Assembly: GCA_036874045.1 (NCBI GenBank)
Contig: CM072335.1
Span: 12,234,001-12,298,000, forward strand
Direction: 5' to 3'
Origin: Cymodocea nodosa
Taxonomy: Eukaryota > Streptophyta > Magnoliopsida > Alismatales > Cymodoceaceae
DNA length: 64,000 bases
The notes under the pieces are model-generated. The model was not told the origin of the DNA and ran no database searches. It worked only from the letters and a program-made list of their open reading frames with translations. The stretch's first letter is position 1, and each line of letters starts with the position of its first letter. Of this stretch, positions 1 through 11,543 are shown one piece after another. The translations under genes were made by a program, and so were the position numbers.

Positions 1-210
1 ACACAAGACACTGATTTATTAATATCAGTTATTTTGTTTTATATTTTGCTTTTATCTGTGAATGAAAAGTTTTTCAGAATCAAAAATCGGAATATGCAGA
101 AGGAGATACAAACGGAACAAGGTATGTAACCAATTACTTACCCTGAATTTTAAATCAAATAAAACTGTATTCATGTCTACTACAATTACTGTACTTATTG
201 TTAAATCTTT

Positions 211-250
211 TACATTGAGGACAATGCAAAATGTAGGTATGGGGGGGAGG
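211..250 (+). promoter_or_regulatory. Athila/Tat-type ATTGAGGACAAT block with internal PPT-like run
   Basis: ATTGAGGACAATG is followed by GGTATGGGGGGGAGG at 236-250. A block of this kind is known downstream of pol in Athila/Tat gypsy elements. It recurs at 41915-41955 (minus) and 48946-48980 (plus, decayed). The G-rich run resembles the true 3' PPT at 8302-8314, so the family has two PPT-like tracts about 1.3 kb apart (excluding the insertion). A role as a second plus-strand primer is inference. Confidence 0.6.
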
Positions 251-424
251 TAATAAAAGTAACAGCCATGTAAGTTTGTTAATTAAAGAAATTAAAATGG
301 TACTGCAAAGTTGTGGAAATTGAAAATTTTTATGAACTTGGTGTAACTATCCGATAATTGAGACTGTAAAATTTATATAAATTGTAACTGCTTGAATGTT
401 ATATTTAGAAGGCTATATAAGATG

Positions 425-1237
425 CTATAGAATTTACTATTTATGAAAATCTAGATATAGTATCTTATGTTTCTTTTCTGAATTTCATGAGTTTAACAGT
501 TTCACGATTTTAAAATGAAATCAGAATGCTTAATGAAAAAATCAGTAAATTATTTGAAGTCCTAAAGGAGCTGAAATGTGAATTCTAGATTAAATGAAAC
601 ATATATGATGAAAGATACATTTAATTTGACTGATTGAACTTGTAGAATGATTTATGTGTAGATCTTATTAAACTACAGAAAAAGTATGAGCTTATTGTTA
701 TGGATTCATATTTACAATAAATGATAGAAGCAGGACTATATGAGATTGGTGTTTTACTACATGTGTATTAATGAAATACGTACATATACAATATGTGATT
801 AATGTTTTGTGTGTGTATTTTGATTGAAAAAAAAAAGAGAGAAAATTTTGAGAGTTTATTGACTTGTTTGATCACGAGCCTTTTGTACTTGAGCAGATAG
901 GTATGTAAGGATTGTTGACCTGAAAAAGAACTCTTGAAACCTAAGATCCTAATCAGATCTGGGATTGTTGACTGAAAGCTCGTTACATGGGATTGTTGAC
1001 TAAAAGCTCTTGTATGATTCAAGCTTGTCAAATTAACTTTTAAAGTACAAAAAAAAAAAGAGAAAAAAATATACATATACTATTCTGAAAAGATACAAGT
1101 GTTTTGTGAAATACAGATATCTTATGAATCGAGTATATTTTCCGTTATCTAGAATTGCTATAATATGAATCTAGAATTGACTTTTGACGTTGTTTAATGG
1201 AGATACAATTCTTTATTCTACTTGTCTTAATCATATT
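425..1237 (+). other. Shared 3' module of the F-box gypsy family (left part)
   Basis: Non-coding stretch alignable with 41750-40930 (minus), about 49130-49960 (plus) and, unexpectedly, copia C1 at 34150-33300 (minus). The clearest core is about 880-1030: a TTTTGTACTTGAG block, a TATGTAAGGATTGTTGAC block, then repeated GGGATTGTTGACT words. Here the last word is present twice (957-972 and 988-1003), suggesting a short local duplication. No coding potential is shared between copies. The right end of the module lies at 7991-8170 after the copia insertion. Confidence 0.7.
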
Positions 1238-2706
1238 TGTAGGATCGTATGGCTACACAAGAGGGGGATGAATTGTGTATTTTTAATATTTTCTGAAATA
1301 TAATTGAAACTTTAAAACTCAAAAACAAGTCGAGACATTGTTTTCATAAAATCATTTTTATTCAAGGTTTCAATTACAATATACAATTCAATTCTCCTCA
1401 GAAATTGTAGATGCAATTATAACTCGATACCATGTATCATCTAAACAATTTCATAACTACAAATAGAGAAAACTAATTTGCGGAATTTAAAACTTTTCTC
1501 CCTGTTTGAGATCTTTCTTTTTCTTCTTCAGCAATTCTTCAGTGACGAATATCTTGTTTTTCTCTACTTCACCGAATTTGCTTTCACTTGATACTTCAAA
1601 TCTTCAGTGACATAAATTTAACCTTTTCTGCTTCACTGAATTTTCTTCCACTTGAGAGATTTTGCCCGAAGAGGTGTTTTTGATGCCTGAAAAAGATTTT
1701 TCTTTTGGTATGCAGGGATGGTTTGATCCTTAACGTTTCTTTTGGTGTGCAGGGATGGTGCAAGTATATATATATATAACTTAACGTTTCTAACTTAATA
1801 AGTTCCTCATGTGCCATTACACGTGACAAGTATTGTAGCTAACTCAACAAACTAAGTCTAAGGTGTTATGCTAACTCAACGAACCAGCTTAACCTTTCTT
1901 TCGAAAGGTTAAACAATAACTCACCGAAAATAGTTTAAGTTTCAGATAATTACGGATGTAAGTCACCGAAAAACTCTTTATATTATAAAACTAGTGAGAC
2001 ACGTGTCAAGACCTGAAAACATGACTTAAGTTACCTTCCAGATAGTTATGACTGTAACTCTCCGAAAAAACTTTAACTCACCGATTCAGTAATAAACAAA
2101 TGTTTTTATAATAAGAATTTTACCACGTGCAAAAATAACAACTTAAGTTTATAATGCTAACCTAATGCACTACCTTAGTGTTCAATATAGCAACTCAACG
2201 CGTTTAGTTATGTTAATTGAACGAGTTAAACATGTGCACCTCACATGATACAATCAACATTCGTAATTTATAATTTCACCACGTGTATAACACTAACTTA
2301 ACGAGTTAGTCTCTTCTTTTACTCACTAACTTAACGAGTTATCACGTGACCTATTTTAACCTTTAAGCCTCTAACTTAACGAGTTCTCACGTGATCTCTA
2401 TACAAACAAAACTCTAACTTAACGAGTTGTCTAAACGTGCATTGTTCATGATACAGAAGATATAACTTTTAAAACATATCATGCTTTTCAATAAAAACAC
2501 ACGTTAACTTAACGTTTAGCTAAATGAGAAATTAATGCAACGGAACGACTAGTTATTAACTTCAGATTCAATATAGACAAATATTTATATCAATAAGCTT
2601 TTTCTGTATTAATTGATGATTTTAATTTCTTTTCACAAGCAATAGTAATTGAGCAAATATAATTATTTTCATTCAACACACATCATCAAAACAAAAATAC
2701 TCAACA
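1238..2706 (-). repeat. Copia-A 3' LTR
   Basis: Reads TGTAGGATCG at its left and CTCAACA at its right, the reversed ends of a TG...CA LTR, 1469 bp. A PPT follows at 2707-2720, so this is the 3' LTR of a minus-strand element. It carries many AACTTAACGAGTT words and CACGTG-type cores. A TA run lies at 1755-1771. Confidence 0.9.
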
Positions 2707-2720
2707 ATCTCCCCCTTTTC
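2707..2720 (-). promoter_or_regulatory. Copia polypurine tract
   Basis: On the minus strand GAAAAGGGGGAGAT directly abuts the LTR start; this is the plus-strand primer site for reverse transcription. A second PPT-like run (AAAAAGGGGGAGA) lies at about 3000-3013 beside TTAATGAC, an arrangement repeated in every family-A copy. Confidence 0.85.
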
Positions 2721-3262
2721 GATGATAACAAAACCATATTAAATCAAGTATGAAATATATTTAACTCAACAAAGCACTTTCGTTGGGTTAACTTTTCATT
2801 CAACAAACAAGTTTGTTGACTTAAATTCACTTAAGCTTATTTCTATTGTTTGTGTAAATATCACCTCTCAGATGTCAATAATTATATAAGTATCAGTTTT
2901 CTAATTATCATCTGTCAGATTACAATAACCATTTAAATAGCATCTCCTTTTATAATATATATATGCAATTAAGATCATAATCATCTTTTTATAATATTTC
3001 TCCCCCTTTTTGTCATTAATCAAAAAGATAATTACAGAGAATATATATATATATATAAGAGAATTACAACAACGATTTCTGTAAACAAGAATAATAATTG
3101 AACACATTTACAGAAAAATGTTTTGTTCAATGAATCAAACAAGTAATACAAATATTACATTTTGTATTCAGAAACAAACAAAAATAGTTATCGACCCCTC
3201 CTAAGTATATCACTTATAGCATTACATATTTTATCTCCTAGATGCCCAATATCATTTCTAAT
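2721..3262 (-). pseudogene. Copia-A 3' region with ORF2 C-terminal stub
   Basis: Non-coding 3' region of the outer copia. At 3190-3262 it holds the last 24 or so codons of ORF2, reading ...GDKICNAISDILRRG on the minus strand, as in the longer copy at 30397. It is cut off at 3262 by the second LTR. A TA microsatellite lies near 3040-3060. Confidence 0.7.
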
Positions 3263-4809
3263 TGTAGGATCGTATGGCTACACAAGAGGGGGGTGAATTG
3301 TGTATTTTTAATATTTTCTGAAATATAATTGAAACTTTAAAACTCAAAAACAAGTCGAGACATTGTTTTCATAAAATCATTTTTATTCAAGGTTTCAATT
3401 ACAATATACAATTCAATTCTCCTCAGAAATTGTAGATGCAATTATATTTCAATACCATGTATCATCTAAACAATTTCATAACTACAAATAGAGAAAACTA
3501 ATTTGCGGAATTTAAAACTTTTCTCCCTATTTGAGATCTTTCTTCTTCTTCTTTTTCTTCTTCAGCAATTCTTCAGTGACGAATATCTTGTCTTTCCATG
3601 CTTCACTGAATTTGCTTTCTTTTGATACTTCAAATCTTCAGTGACGAAAATCTTACCTTTTATGCTTCACTAAACTTTCTTCCACTTGAGGGATTTTTCC
3701 CGAAGAGGTGTTTTTTATCCCTGAAAAAGATTTTTCTTTTGGTGTGCAGGGATGGTTTGATCCTTGAAAAGATTTTTCGTTTTGTGTGCAAGGATGATTT
3801 GATCAACGAGAACTCTATGCCTTTTATACTGTATCTTCATTTCATGCATATCCTTCACGTTTAACCACTACCAGTTTTCCACTTCTCCACGTCTTTTCTT
3901 TTTCCTTCACCGAAACACACATGTTCTAACCCACGTTTATATTTCAAATTTTTCTTTAATCATCAGTCTTGGATCTCTGAAAAATTTCCTGCAAAATAAA
4001 CTTTCTCGTCCAAAAGTTTTTCATTAGTGTAATAAGAAGTCGTTACTTTAATGTTAACTAAACGAGTAACACAAGTATATATATAACTTAACGTTTCTAA
4101 CTTAACGAGTTCCTCATGTGCCATTTCATGTGACAAGTACTGTAGCTAACTCAATGAACTAAGTCTGTGGTGTTATGCTAACTCAACGAACCAGTAATAA
4201 TAAATGTTTTTATAAAAAGAATCTTACCACGTGCAAAATAACAACTTAAGTTTATGACGCTAACCTAACGCGTTGCCTTAGTGTTCAATATAGCAACTCA
4301 ACGCGTTTAGTTATGTTAACTTAACGAGTTAAACATGTGCACCTCACGTGATACAATACAACATTCGTAACTTATAATTTCACCACGTGTATAACACTAA
4401 CTTAACGACTTTGTCTCTTCTTTTACTCACTAACTTAACGAGTTATCACGTGACCTATTTTAACCTTTAAGCCTCTAACTTAACGAGTTCTCACGTGACC
4501 ACTATACAAACAAAACTCTAACTTAACGAGTTGTCTAAACGTGCACTGTTCATGATACAGAAGATATAACATTAAAACATATCATGCTTTTCAATAAAAA
4601 CACACGTTAACTTAACGTTTAGCTAAATGAGAAATTAATGCAACAGAACGACTAGTTATTAACTTCAAATCCAATATAGACAAGTATTTATATCAGTAAG
4701 CTTTTTCTATATTAATTGATGATTTTAATTTCTTTTCACAAGCAATAGTAATTGAATAAATATGATTATTTTCAATCAGCACACATCATCAAAACAAAAA
4801 TACTCAACA
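3263..4809 (-). repeat. Copia-A 3' LTR of a second element
   Basis: TGTAGGATCG at the left and CTCAACA at the right, 1547 bp, with a PPT at 4810-4823. It interrupts ORF2 of the first copia. It shares a duplicated stretch around the TTTTTCTTTTGGTGTGCAGG word (3730-3790) with the LTR at 28330. The U3-type segment at 4229-4345 (CACGTG, then CTAACCTAACGCGTTGCC) is the one also found inside a gypsy LTR at 40186-40310. Confidence 0.9.
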
Positions 4810-5313
4810 ATCTCCCCCTTTTTGATGATGATAAAACCATATTAAATCAATTATGAAATATGTATAACTCAACAAAGCACCTTCGTTGAGTTAACTTTTA
4901 ATTCAACAAACTTGTTTGTTGACTTAAGTTCACTTAAGCTTATTTCTGTTGTTTGTGTAAATTTTACCTCTCAGAACTAAAACTCTCAAATGTCAATAAT
5001 TATATAAGTATCAGTTTTCTAATTATCATTTGTCAGATTACAATAACCATTCAATAGCATCTCCTTTTATAATATATATATATGCAATTAAGATCATAAT
5101 CATCTTTTTATAATATTTCTCCCCCTTTTTGTCATTAATCAAAAAGATAATTACAGAGAATATATATACATATATAAGAGATATAATTACAACAACTCTT
5201 TCTGTAAACAAGAATAATAATTGAACACATTTACAGAAAAATGTATTGTTCAATCAATCAAACAAGTAATACAAACATTACATTTTGTATTCAGATACAA
5301 ACAAAAATAGTTA
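4810..5313 (-). other. Copia-A PPT and 3' non-coding region
   Basis: The PPT is at 4810-4823, with a second PPT-like tract at about 5117-5130 next to TTAATGAC. The rest is AT-rich non-coding sequence between ORF2 and the LTR. The frame at 5038-5253 runs through this region and recurs at 2901 and 30106 only because the DNA is repeated; it has no recognisable protein features. Confidence 0.65.
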
Positions 5314-7548
5314 TCAACCCCTCCTAAGTATATCACTTATAGCATTACATATTTTATCTCCTAGATGCCTAATATCATTTTTGATGTCATTAAGCACTTC
5401 ATCTAAGTTAGGAGGTAACTGGGTTTGCTGTTCTGCTTGAACTGAATAACTTTATTGTTGTTGTTGTATATGGTCTATATCAAGTTGTTGTTGTTGTTGT
5501 CGTTGAGGTTTATGCATGGCCTAGAATTTTTGCAAATCTTTAATACTAAATGCTCTCATGCCTTTAGTTTCAGAGGGCCAGTCAGATAAAGTCAATTGGC
5601 TTGCAAGGATTCTACATACAGCATCACCATAAAATAACTTTGAACTCATATGTTGTAGTTGAGACATAAAAACATCAAACCAATTTATTTGAATTCTATT
5701 CAGCAGGCCATAAGTTGCATATAAACAGCTTCTGCTGACTTCCAAATTGTGTCCAACTCTCTGAAATAAATTTGCAATAAATCTTGCCTCTACATTCAGA
5801 TTTTCCATTAATCACATTTCAGAATATACATCTGGAATTTTTGATAAAGACTGAATGTTCTTTTCTAGTTGTCTTATTATGTCAAATCTATTGGTAACAA
5901 CAGCACCTTCATTCTTTAATCCTAAAACTTCAAAAATTAACTCAAGAGACAATATAAACTCCTGTTCATTTATTTGAGTTTTCAGAAAATTTCCATTCTT
6001 GTCTTGATTGCTATAAAAAGTTGCAATAAGCTCTATGTATTGCTTCCATTTCGTTCCTACTGGCAAGAATTTAATGAGGCCTTGAAACTCAAACAGATCT
6101 CTTATTTCCATCAAATTTCTGAATTTTATTGGACGAGCATGCAAAATTTGACATGTAATCAGATTATTGTATTTCTGCAATGCTTCTTCAGATCTAAAAT
6201 GAATTGCATTACCTTGAATTTTTAATATTGTACACAAAGAAGGTGATACCTAAAGCTGTGATTCATAGTTTAATTCATCTTCAGGAACCTCTTCTTCAAA
6301 ATGAATGTCATGTTGTTCCTCTTCCAAAATATTATCTTAAAGCTGCTCAGGTAAGCTTGATTCTTCAGTTTCAACAGTGTCAGGAACATTGTCAATATGC
6401 TCAGCATTCATCTGTTCAGTCTCTATAGAATGTTCAGAGTACAATTTTTCCACAAATTCTACAACCGGTGTATCTGTTTGTAATTGTTCATTTTGTTCAA
6501 CAGATAATTCCATTGATTCATGCTGTGAATTCTCAGACTCTGCTTCTATAGATTCCGTAGAAGGCTGGTTAACTTTTAGCTCTTCTGGAGTCTTAACAAT
6601 TTCAATATCTACTACTCCAAACAATTCAGCCTATGAACTAGTTACTGCTTCAACATTGTCAATTATATCTGTAATAACTTGTTCAATGTCAAGTGTCTGA
6701 TGCTCTGATTTGTTAATTTCTGCATCATCAGGACTTGTACTAATAGAAAAACTTGAGCTCATATTTGACTTGGATTTCTTCTCAAGTTTTCTAGCAAGGG
6801 AAAATAAAGTCTCATTATCTTCATCAGTTTCAGTGTGTTCGGAACTGATGAGTTTATCAGATGCACAATAAGGTACAATGTCTAGACATACATTGTCCTT
6901 TGGAAATAAATTTTCATCTGATTTTCCTTTTTCAATAGACTTTGTTTCCTTGGACATAATTTTCCTGACTTTCCTTCTTTTATAACATTTTTGTTTCTCC
7001 TTTTCAAGTATTGCTGTTTTCTTTTCAAATTGCTCCAAAAAAGTTTTCTACTTTAATTCTTCTAACGCACTTTCTATTGCAACAGCCTTTCGAAGACTGT
7101 CAACTTTTGTTTTGTCTACAGCAATATCTGATTCTACTTGTTTTGAATATAAAGGAGTAGGGATAGCTGATTCATGCTCTTCCTCAAATGCATGTAGTCT
7201 TGTACTGTTTATTGGAGTTTGAGGAGTTCTATTTGATGAACCTACACCTTTTTCCAAATATTTTGCATACTGTTCAAAAAATGCAATCTCAACACATTTC
7301 ATTCTGTATTCTCTATCAAATTTACTTCGAAGACCCATGTATGTAATACTTGCATCAGTATGTTGAAGTTCTTGTCTAACTTCATCTAATATATCCTGAG
7401 AAAAGAAGTAATCTCTATAAAGTTCTGCTAACATTTTGTCCACTCGAAATATTTTCTTGCACCAAGTACGTGGAACTTCATCATTCTTTATTTCTTTTCC
7501 TTTTGCATCTCTTCTGCTTTTGCCTTTTCCTTTTGCATCATTTCTTTT
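5314..7548 (-). pseudogene. Copia-A ORF2 remnant (env position)
   Basis: Decayed copy of the second ORF of family A, readable in pieces: 7443-7048 (alpha-helical, EVRQELQHTD), 7038-6631 (basic then acidic), 6624-6337 (Glu-rich), 6237-5812 (conserved core HARPIKFRNL...LFEFQGLIKFLPVGTKWKQY) and 5808-5521, then a CAA/CAG-rich stretch near 5450-5510 and the C-terminal DILRRG. Stops separate the pieces, for example QAVVT-type breaks and TAA for CAA. The core resembles the Pfam family described as putative plant transposon protein (Transposase_32, from memory). The N-terminus is lost at 7548, where it joins an LTR fragment. Not functional. Confidence 0.75.
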
Positions 7549-7990
7549 CGTAACTTATAATTTCACCACGTATATAACACTAACTTAACGAGTTCATCTC
7601 TTTTTTACTCACTAACTTAACGAGTTATCACATGACCTATTTTAACCTTTAAGCCTCTAACTTAACGAGTTCTCACATGATCTCTATACAAACAAAAGTC
7701 TAACTTAACGAGTTGTCTAAACGTGCATTGTTCATGATACAGAAGATATAACTTTAAAGCATATCATGCTTTTCAATAAAAACACACATTAACTTAACGT
7801 TTAGCTAAATGAGAAATTAATGCAACGAAACGACTAGTTATTAACTTCAGATCCAATACAAACAAGTATTTATATCAGTAAGCTTTTTCTATATTAATTG
7901 ATGATTTTAATTTCTTTTCACAAGCAATAGTAATTGAGAAAATATGATTCTTTCATTCAGCACACATCATCAAAACAAAAATACTCAACA
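7549..7990 (-). repeat. Truncated copia-A 5' LTR
   Basis: Starts inside the LTR (CGTAACTTATAATTTCACC, as at 4369) and runs to the terminal CTCAACA at 7990. About 440 bp of the first part of a minus-strand LTR remain. No PBS is left. The right edge abuts the ATATT target duplication. Confidence 0.85.
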
Positions 7991-8314
7991 ATATTGAATT
8001 GGATTGTACTTTGATTCGTATGTTGTTGAAATTTCTTCTAGAAATCTTATTGGAAAATTCAGGATGATAGATGATGAAAAGAAGAACAAGTGATAATATA
8101 ATTAACACTTATGTGATGATGATATACTTTGTATGTAATTTGCATATATTCTTAGTATATTTGTAGGTTGATTACTGGAACATACAGAATATATTTTTAT
8201 GCTAAATAGAAGAAAAAAAAGAAAGAAGAAGAATTAGTTCTAGCACTTTTTGAAAGACCAATTAATTAGATCTTAGTTTGCTAAGGGACTAGCAAGATTT
8301 AGGTATGGGGGAAG
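7991..8314 (+). mobile_element. F-box gypsy element, copy 1 (right piece) with PPT
   Basis: Continuation of the element interrupted at 1237. It matches the reverse complement of 40616-40930. At about 8158-8169 it reads TATATTTGTAG followed by GTTGATTAC, a splice-acceptor-like word kept as TTTGCAG in two other copies. The PPT GGTATGGGGGAAG is at 8302-8314. Confidence 0.85.
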
Positions 8315-10311
8315 TGTTTAGAATGAAAAAGTGCATATTATTAACGATTAAATGATGGTTAATTGCATAATATTTAGCTTATCATATAAGAATTAAGCCA
8401 TTATGTTATAATTGCACTGTTATATGCTTTAATTGAAGAATCTGCTTAATTTTGGGGAATTAATGTCAATTTAGTACATTTCTGAACTGTCGTTAAGTTG
8501 CAGGCTGTGAAATTCTTAAGTATCCGAATTTTCTAATATATTCAGACAGTTATGTTTAACAGACCGAACATGTATCGGATAGTTATGTTTAAATTGCCGA
8601 ACAGTTATGTTTTGAGAGAATATTTTATTATTTCCTGAAGTACACATGTCATGTTCTAGTAAAGTGACTTAAGTGGATTTTCAGTGAGTTAGGTGTAACT
8701 ATCCGAAATTGCAGCTGGGCATCGGATAGTTAGACCTGTAACTCTCCAAAATGTTATTTTATGATTAAAATGTTGTTGACACGTGTCAAGATCTGGTAGA
8801 TTTACTTAAGTTATATATCGGTGAGTTATTTGTAACTATCCAAAATGCATCTAAGCATCGAATAGTTAAGTTTATAAGTATCTGAAATGCACCTAAGCAT
8901 CGGATAGTTAAGTTTATGCATGTGTTTTATAGTTAAATCAACGAAGAAAGTTCGTTGAGTTATCTGTAACTCCATGGACTATTTATTTTCTAATATGCCA
9001 CTGTAGCAGTTGTAGAAACAGGACAGTTGGAAGAAAAACCACGACTGCACGTATCGTGCAGGGAGAAGAAAGCATCGTCGTTGATATGAATGAAGGAAAT
9101 CCAACTGACCATTCAAGTAGAAGCAATTACTACTGAAGAAATATAAAAGAAAAGAAGAAAAAGAAGAAAAGTGTGTGATCGATGGACGGCCAGTGTATAC
9201 AGAGGAGGAGCATTGAGCTTTCTACAAACAGTATCGACGATTCTCCGAAGTATCACACCAACCATCGTTACCACCACCACAATCACCAACCATCGGAGGT
9301 CTATGAGGATACTTTCTTGATGTTGGGTCGATTCTGAGCCAAACACAGTGCCTGACAACCATTGTGAGGAGTGATCGCGTCGCGGGAAGGAAAGCCATTT
9401 TCACCAAGCGCCGACTTATATTTCAAGAGATCGTAAAGCTTTTAGTCTTGGCTTCGGGTTGATGCCTGTATGCTGAAGAGAAGATTATCTTGCAATTCTG
9501 GACTCGCGATTCTATAGGGAGAGGAGACAGAATTGTAAGTGGTTTAATTTTCAATAGTGTAATCGCGTTGCAAGTAGTGCTGAAAGTATTTACTATCAAG
9601 TGAGATTACTTTACATTTCACCTTTCGCCCATTTCCATGTTCATATTAAAACAAAAATACCAAAAACAATTTTTCTATGTTTGTATGTTGTATTTGAGTG
9701 TTGTATTGTTTGTGATGTATCGTGATTAATGTTATCTTTGTCAGTGTTGTGATTGTTTTATGTTGTTTTAGTTTTACAGTTTACTAAAATTGGTTCGTTC
9801 AAAAGACTTAAAGATTTTAATGGTTAATGTTTGAATTATCTGAATGTTAGTATTGCTTAATGATAAATCCAATGTTAACTAACATTAAAGAGCTTAATTG
9901 ATGTTATTTACAATCTGTGGAATCGCCCAATGGTTGTCTGAATTCCTCTGTAAATAGCAGTATTAAAAAGAAATGACAGGCTCGTGGAGTTAACTTAAGT
10001 CCACGAGGTTAGTCCGTTGAGTTAGCCATAACTCAACGAACTTTGTTCGTTGAGTTAACTGTAATTCAACGAAGAGGTTATTGAATATATAAATTTGATT
10101 GTTAACAAATGAATAGTTCTCAAATTCTTCAGCAATTCCCTGTGGGATCAACCTGTACTTGCACATTGATACAATAGACACTATGCACTTGCAGTTAAAG
10201 TACAAATTTGAATTAATATCTAAATTGTATTAAATGTTGTTTGTTTACTTCTAAAAGAAATAATAGGCATAAAGATAAATTAACTAAGTAAAAACAGAAG
10301 TAGCAAATCCA
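8315..10311 (+). repeat. Gypsy LTR G1
   Basis: Begins TGTTTAGAATG just after the PPT and ends near AATCCA, about 2.0 kb. It is followed by a PBS-like word, so it has both a PPT before and a PBS after, as expected for an LTR shared by tandem elements or left by LTR-LTR recombination. U3 holds two copies (8641-8776, 8777-8923) of a repeat of about 136 bp with ACACGTGTC and ATCGGATAGTT. A GC-richer block at about 9030-9540 carries the antisense frame. A decayed TATA-like TGTAAATAG is at 9950-9958. Confidence 0.88.
9222..9407 (-). other. Antisense frame in LTR G1, conserved in all gypsy LTRs
   Basis: 61 codons reading MVKMAFLPATRSLLTMVVRH then ...PHRPPMVGDC. The same frame, antisense to the LTR, appears in the other six LTRs of the family (20354, 24093, 39682, 51399, 53365, 62396). 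It lies in a GC-richer block unlike the surrounding LTR and has a hydrophobic N-terminal stretch. Function unknown. It may be a captured 5' part of a host gene rather than an expressed protein. Confidence 0.4.
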
Positions 10312-10345
10312 AGTTTTTCTAGTGTAGTGCTGGGAAAACACAAAC
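10312..10345 (+). promoter_or_regulatory. Degenerate gypsy PBS at junction
   Basis: After the LTR come AAGTTTT and TCTAGTGTAGTGCTGGGA, the same degenerate primer-binding word as at 38774-38790 (minus) and 52490-52510. The gypsy element is then lost: minus-strand copia integrase sequence begins between about 10325 and 10345. Confidence 0.6.
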
Positions 10346-11543
10346 ATATGGCAGGTTCAGATTTTGCATCAAACTTGTCTTTAGCATTTCCAGTGTTTAT
10401 TACAAAGCATTTGCAACTAAATGTCTTAAAGTAACCAACATTTGGAGTCTTATCAAACCAGATTTCAAAAGGTGTCTTATTCATCATAGGTCTGACGTGA
10501 GTTCTATTAGAGATATGACAGGTTGTACCTACTGCTTCAGCCTAGAGAGATTTTGGTAGATCAGTGGCATTTAACATAGTTCTAGTCATTTCTTGTAATG
10601 TCCTATTCTTTCTTTCCACTACTCCATTTTGAGCTGGAGTTCTAGGGCAGGAGAATTCATGCAAAATTCCAAATGAATTGCACAAATTTTCGAACTCATG
10701 ATATTCAAATTCTCCTCCATGATCACTTCTGATTTTCTTTACTGTCAGTTCCTTCTAGTTTTGAATTCTGATGCAAAAATTTTGGAACTCACTGCATGTC
10801 TCATTTTTATGAGTTAAAAATATTACCTAGGTTAATCTAGAAAAATCATCTACAATAACAAGAGTATATTTTCGACCTCCAAGGCTTGAAACTTGAGTTG
10901 GGCCAAACAGATCCAGATGTAAAAGTTCTAATGGCCTTTGGGTTGAAATTTCATGTTTGCTATGGAGAGAGATTCTCTTCTGCTTTCCTAACATACAGTC
11001 ACTACACACCCTGTCTTTCTTGAATGTAATATTAGGCAATCCCCTAACAAGATCACCCTTGGATAACTTTCTAAGGGTCTTCATACTAATGTGACCAAGT
11101 CTTTTATGCCACAACCAATCATCTTCACTAGATGCTACCAAACAGGAATTTCTTGCAGTATTTTCACATGGAAAGTTTAATGTATAAATAGAACAATTTC
11201 TAATGCTAGTAAATTTTATTTCATTTGTTACCGAATCAATAATGTAACAATTTTAAGTAGTAAAAGAAACTATATAACCTTTATCACATAATTGTCCTAC
11301 ACTCAATAAGTTTTGTTTTAATCCATTGACATGCAAGACATTCTCAATTATGCCATTTTTTGATGTGATATTTCCTGTAGTAGTAATTTTACACTTTTCA
11401 TTATTTTCAAATTTAACAGATCCTGAATTTAAAATTTGAACAGAATCAAGAAATCTTTTCTTACCTGTCATGTGCTTTGAGCATCCACTGTCCACAATCC
11501 ATTTTGTTGTACATGCTTGGAGCTCCTTGTCATCCTGCAATCT
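10345..11543 (-). pseudogene. Copia C0 pol: protease and partial integrase
   Basis: Protease at 11540-11253 with WIVDSGCSKHMTG, the copia Asp-protease signature (D-S-G). GAG-pre-integrase and integrase start at 11141-10827: the HHCC finger (WHKRLGHIS ... CSDCMLGK), the first catalytic Asp in LHLDLFGP, and VDDFSRLT. Further down, the broken frames still read SDHGGEFEY and NGVVERKNRT (second Asp and Glu of D,D35E). Stops occur at about 10826 and in the 10540 region. The frame ends at the junction with the gypsy LTR. Clearly dead; sequence type differs from C1 and C2. Confidence 0.85.

Larger units (their letters stand above)
1..1237 (+). mobile_element. F-box gypsy element, copy 1, 3' region (left piece)
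   Basis: End of a plus-strand Ty3/gypsy element whose F-box gene would lie off the left edge. The first 250 bases match, in order, what follows the F-box frame in the two other copies (28196-28329 plus; 42170-41900 on the minus strand). The rest is a long non-coding 3' region. It breaks off at 1237 where a copia element is inserted and resumes at 7991, ending in the polypurine tract at 8302-8314 and the LTR at 8315. The short frames in this stretch (62-253; 768-1076) are not kept as proteins in the other copies, so I call no gene here. Confidence 0.85.
1238..7990 (-). mobile_element. Nested Ty1/copia family A composite, minus strand
   Basis: Inserted into gypsy copy 1. The bases before it (1233-1237) and after it (7991-7995) are both ATATT, and the host sequence reads through cleanly on joining, as the uninterrupted copy at 40930-40960 (minus) confirms. 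Order on the plus strand: LTR, 3' non-coding piece, second LTR, 3' non-coding region, ORF2 remnant, truncated LTR. This is best read as one copia inserted in another, followed by a deletion whose junction is at about 7548 and which removed gag-pol, a 5' LTR and most of another. Confidence 0.85.

Noticed and set aside
2901..3107. Frame shared by 2901-3107, 5038-5253 and 30106-30360
   Set aside because: It lies in the AT-rich 3' non-coding region of copia-A, spans microsatellite-like TA runs, changes length between copies and has no domain. Conservation is that of the DNA.
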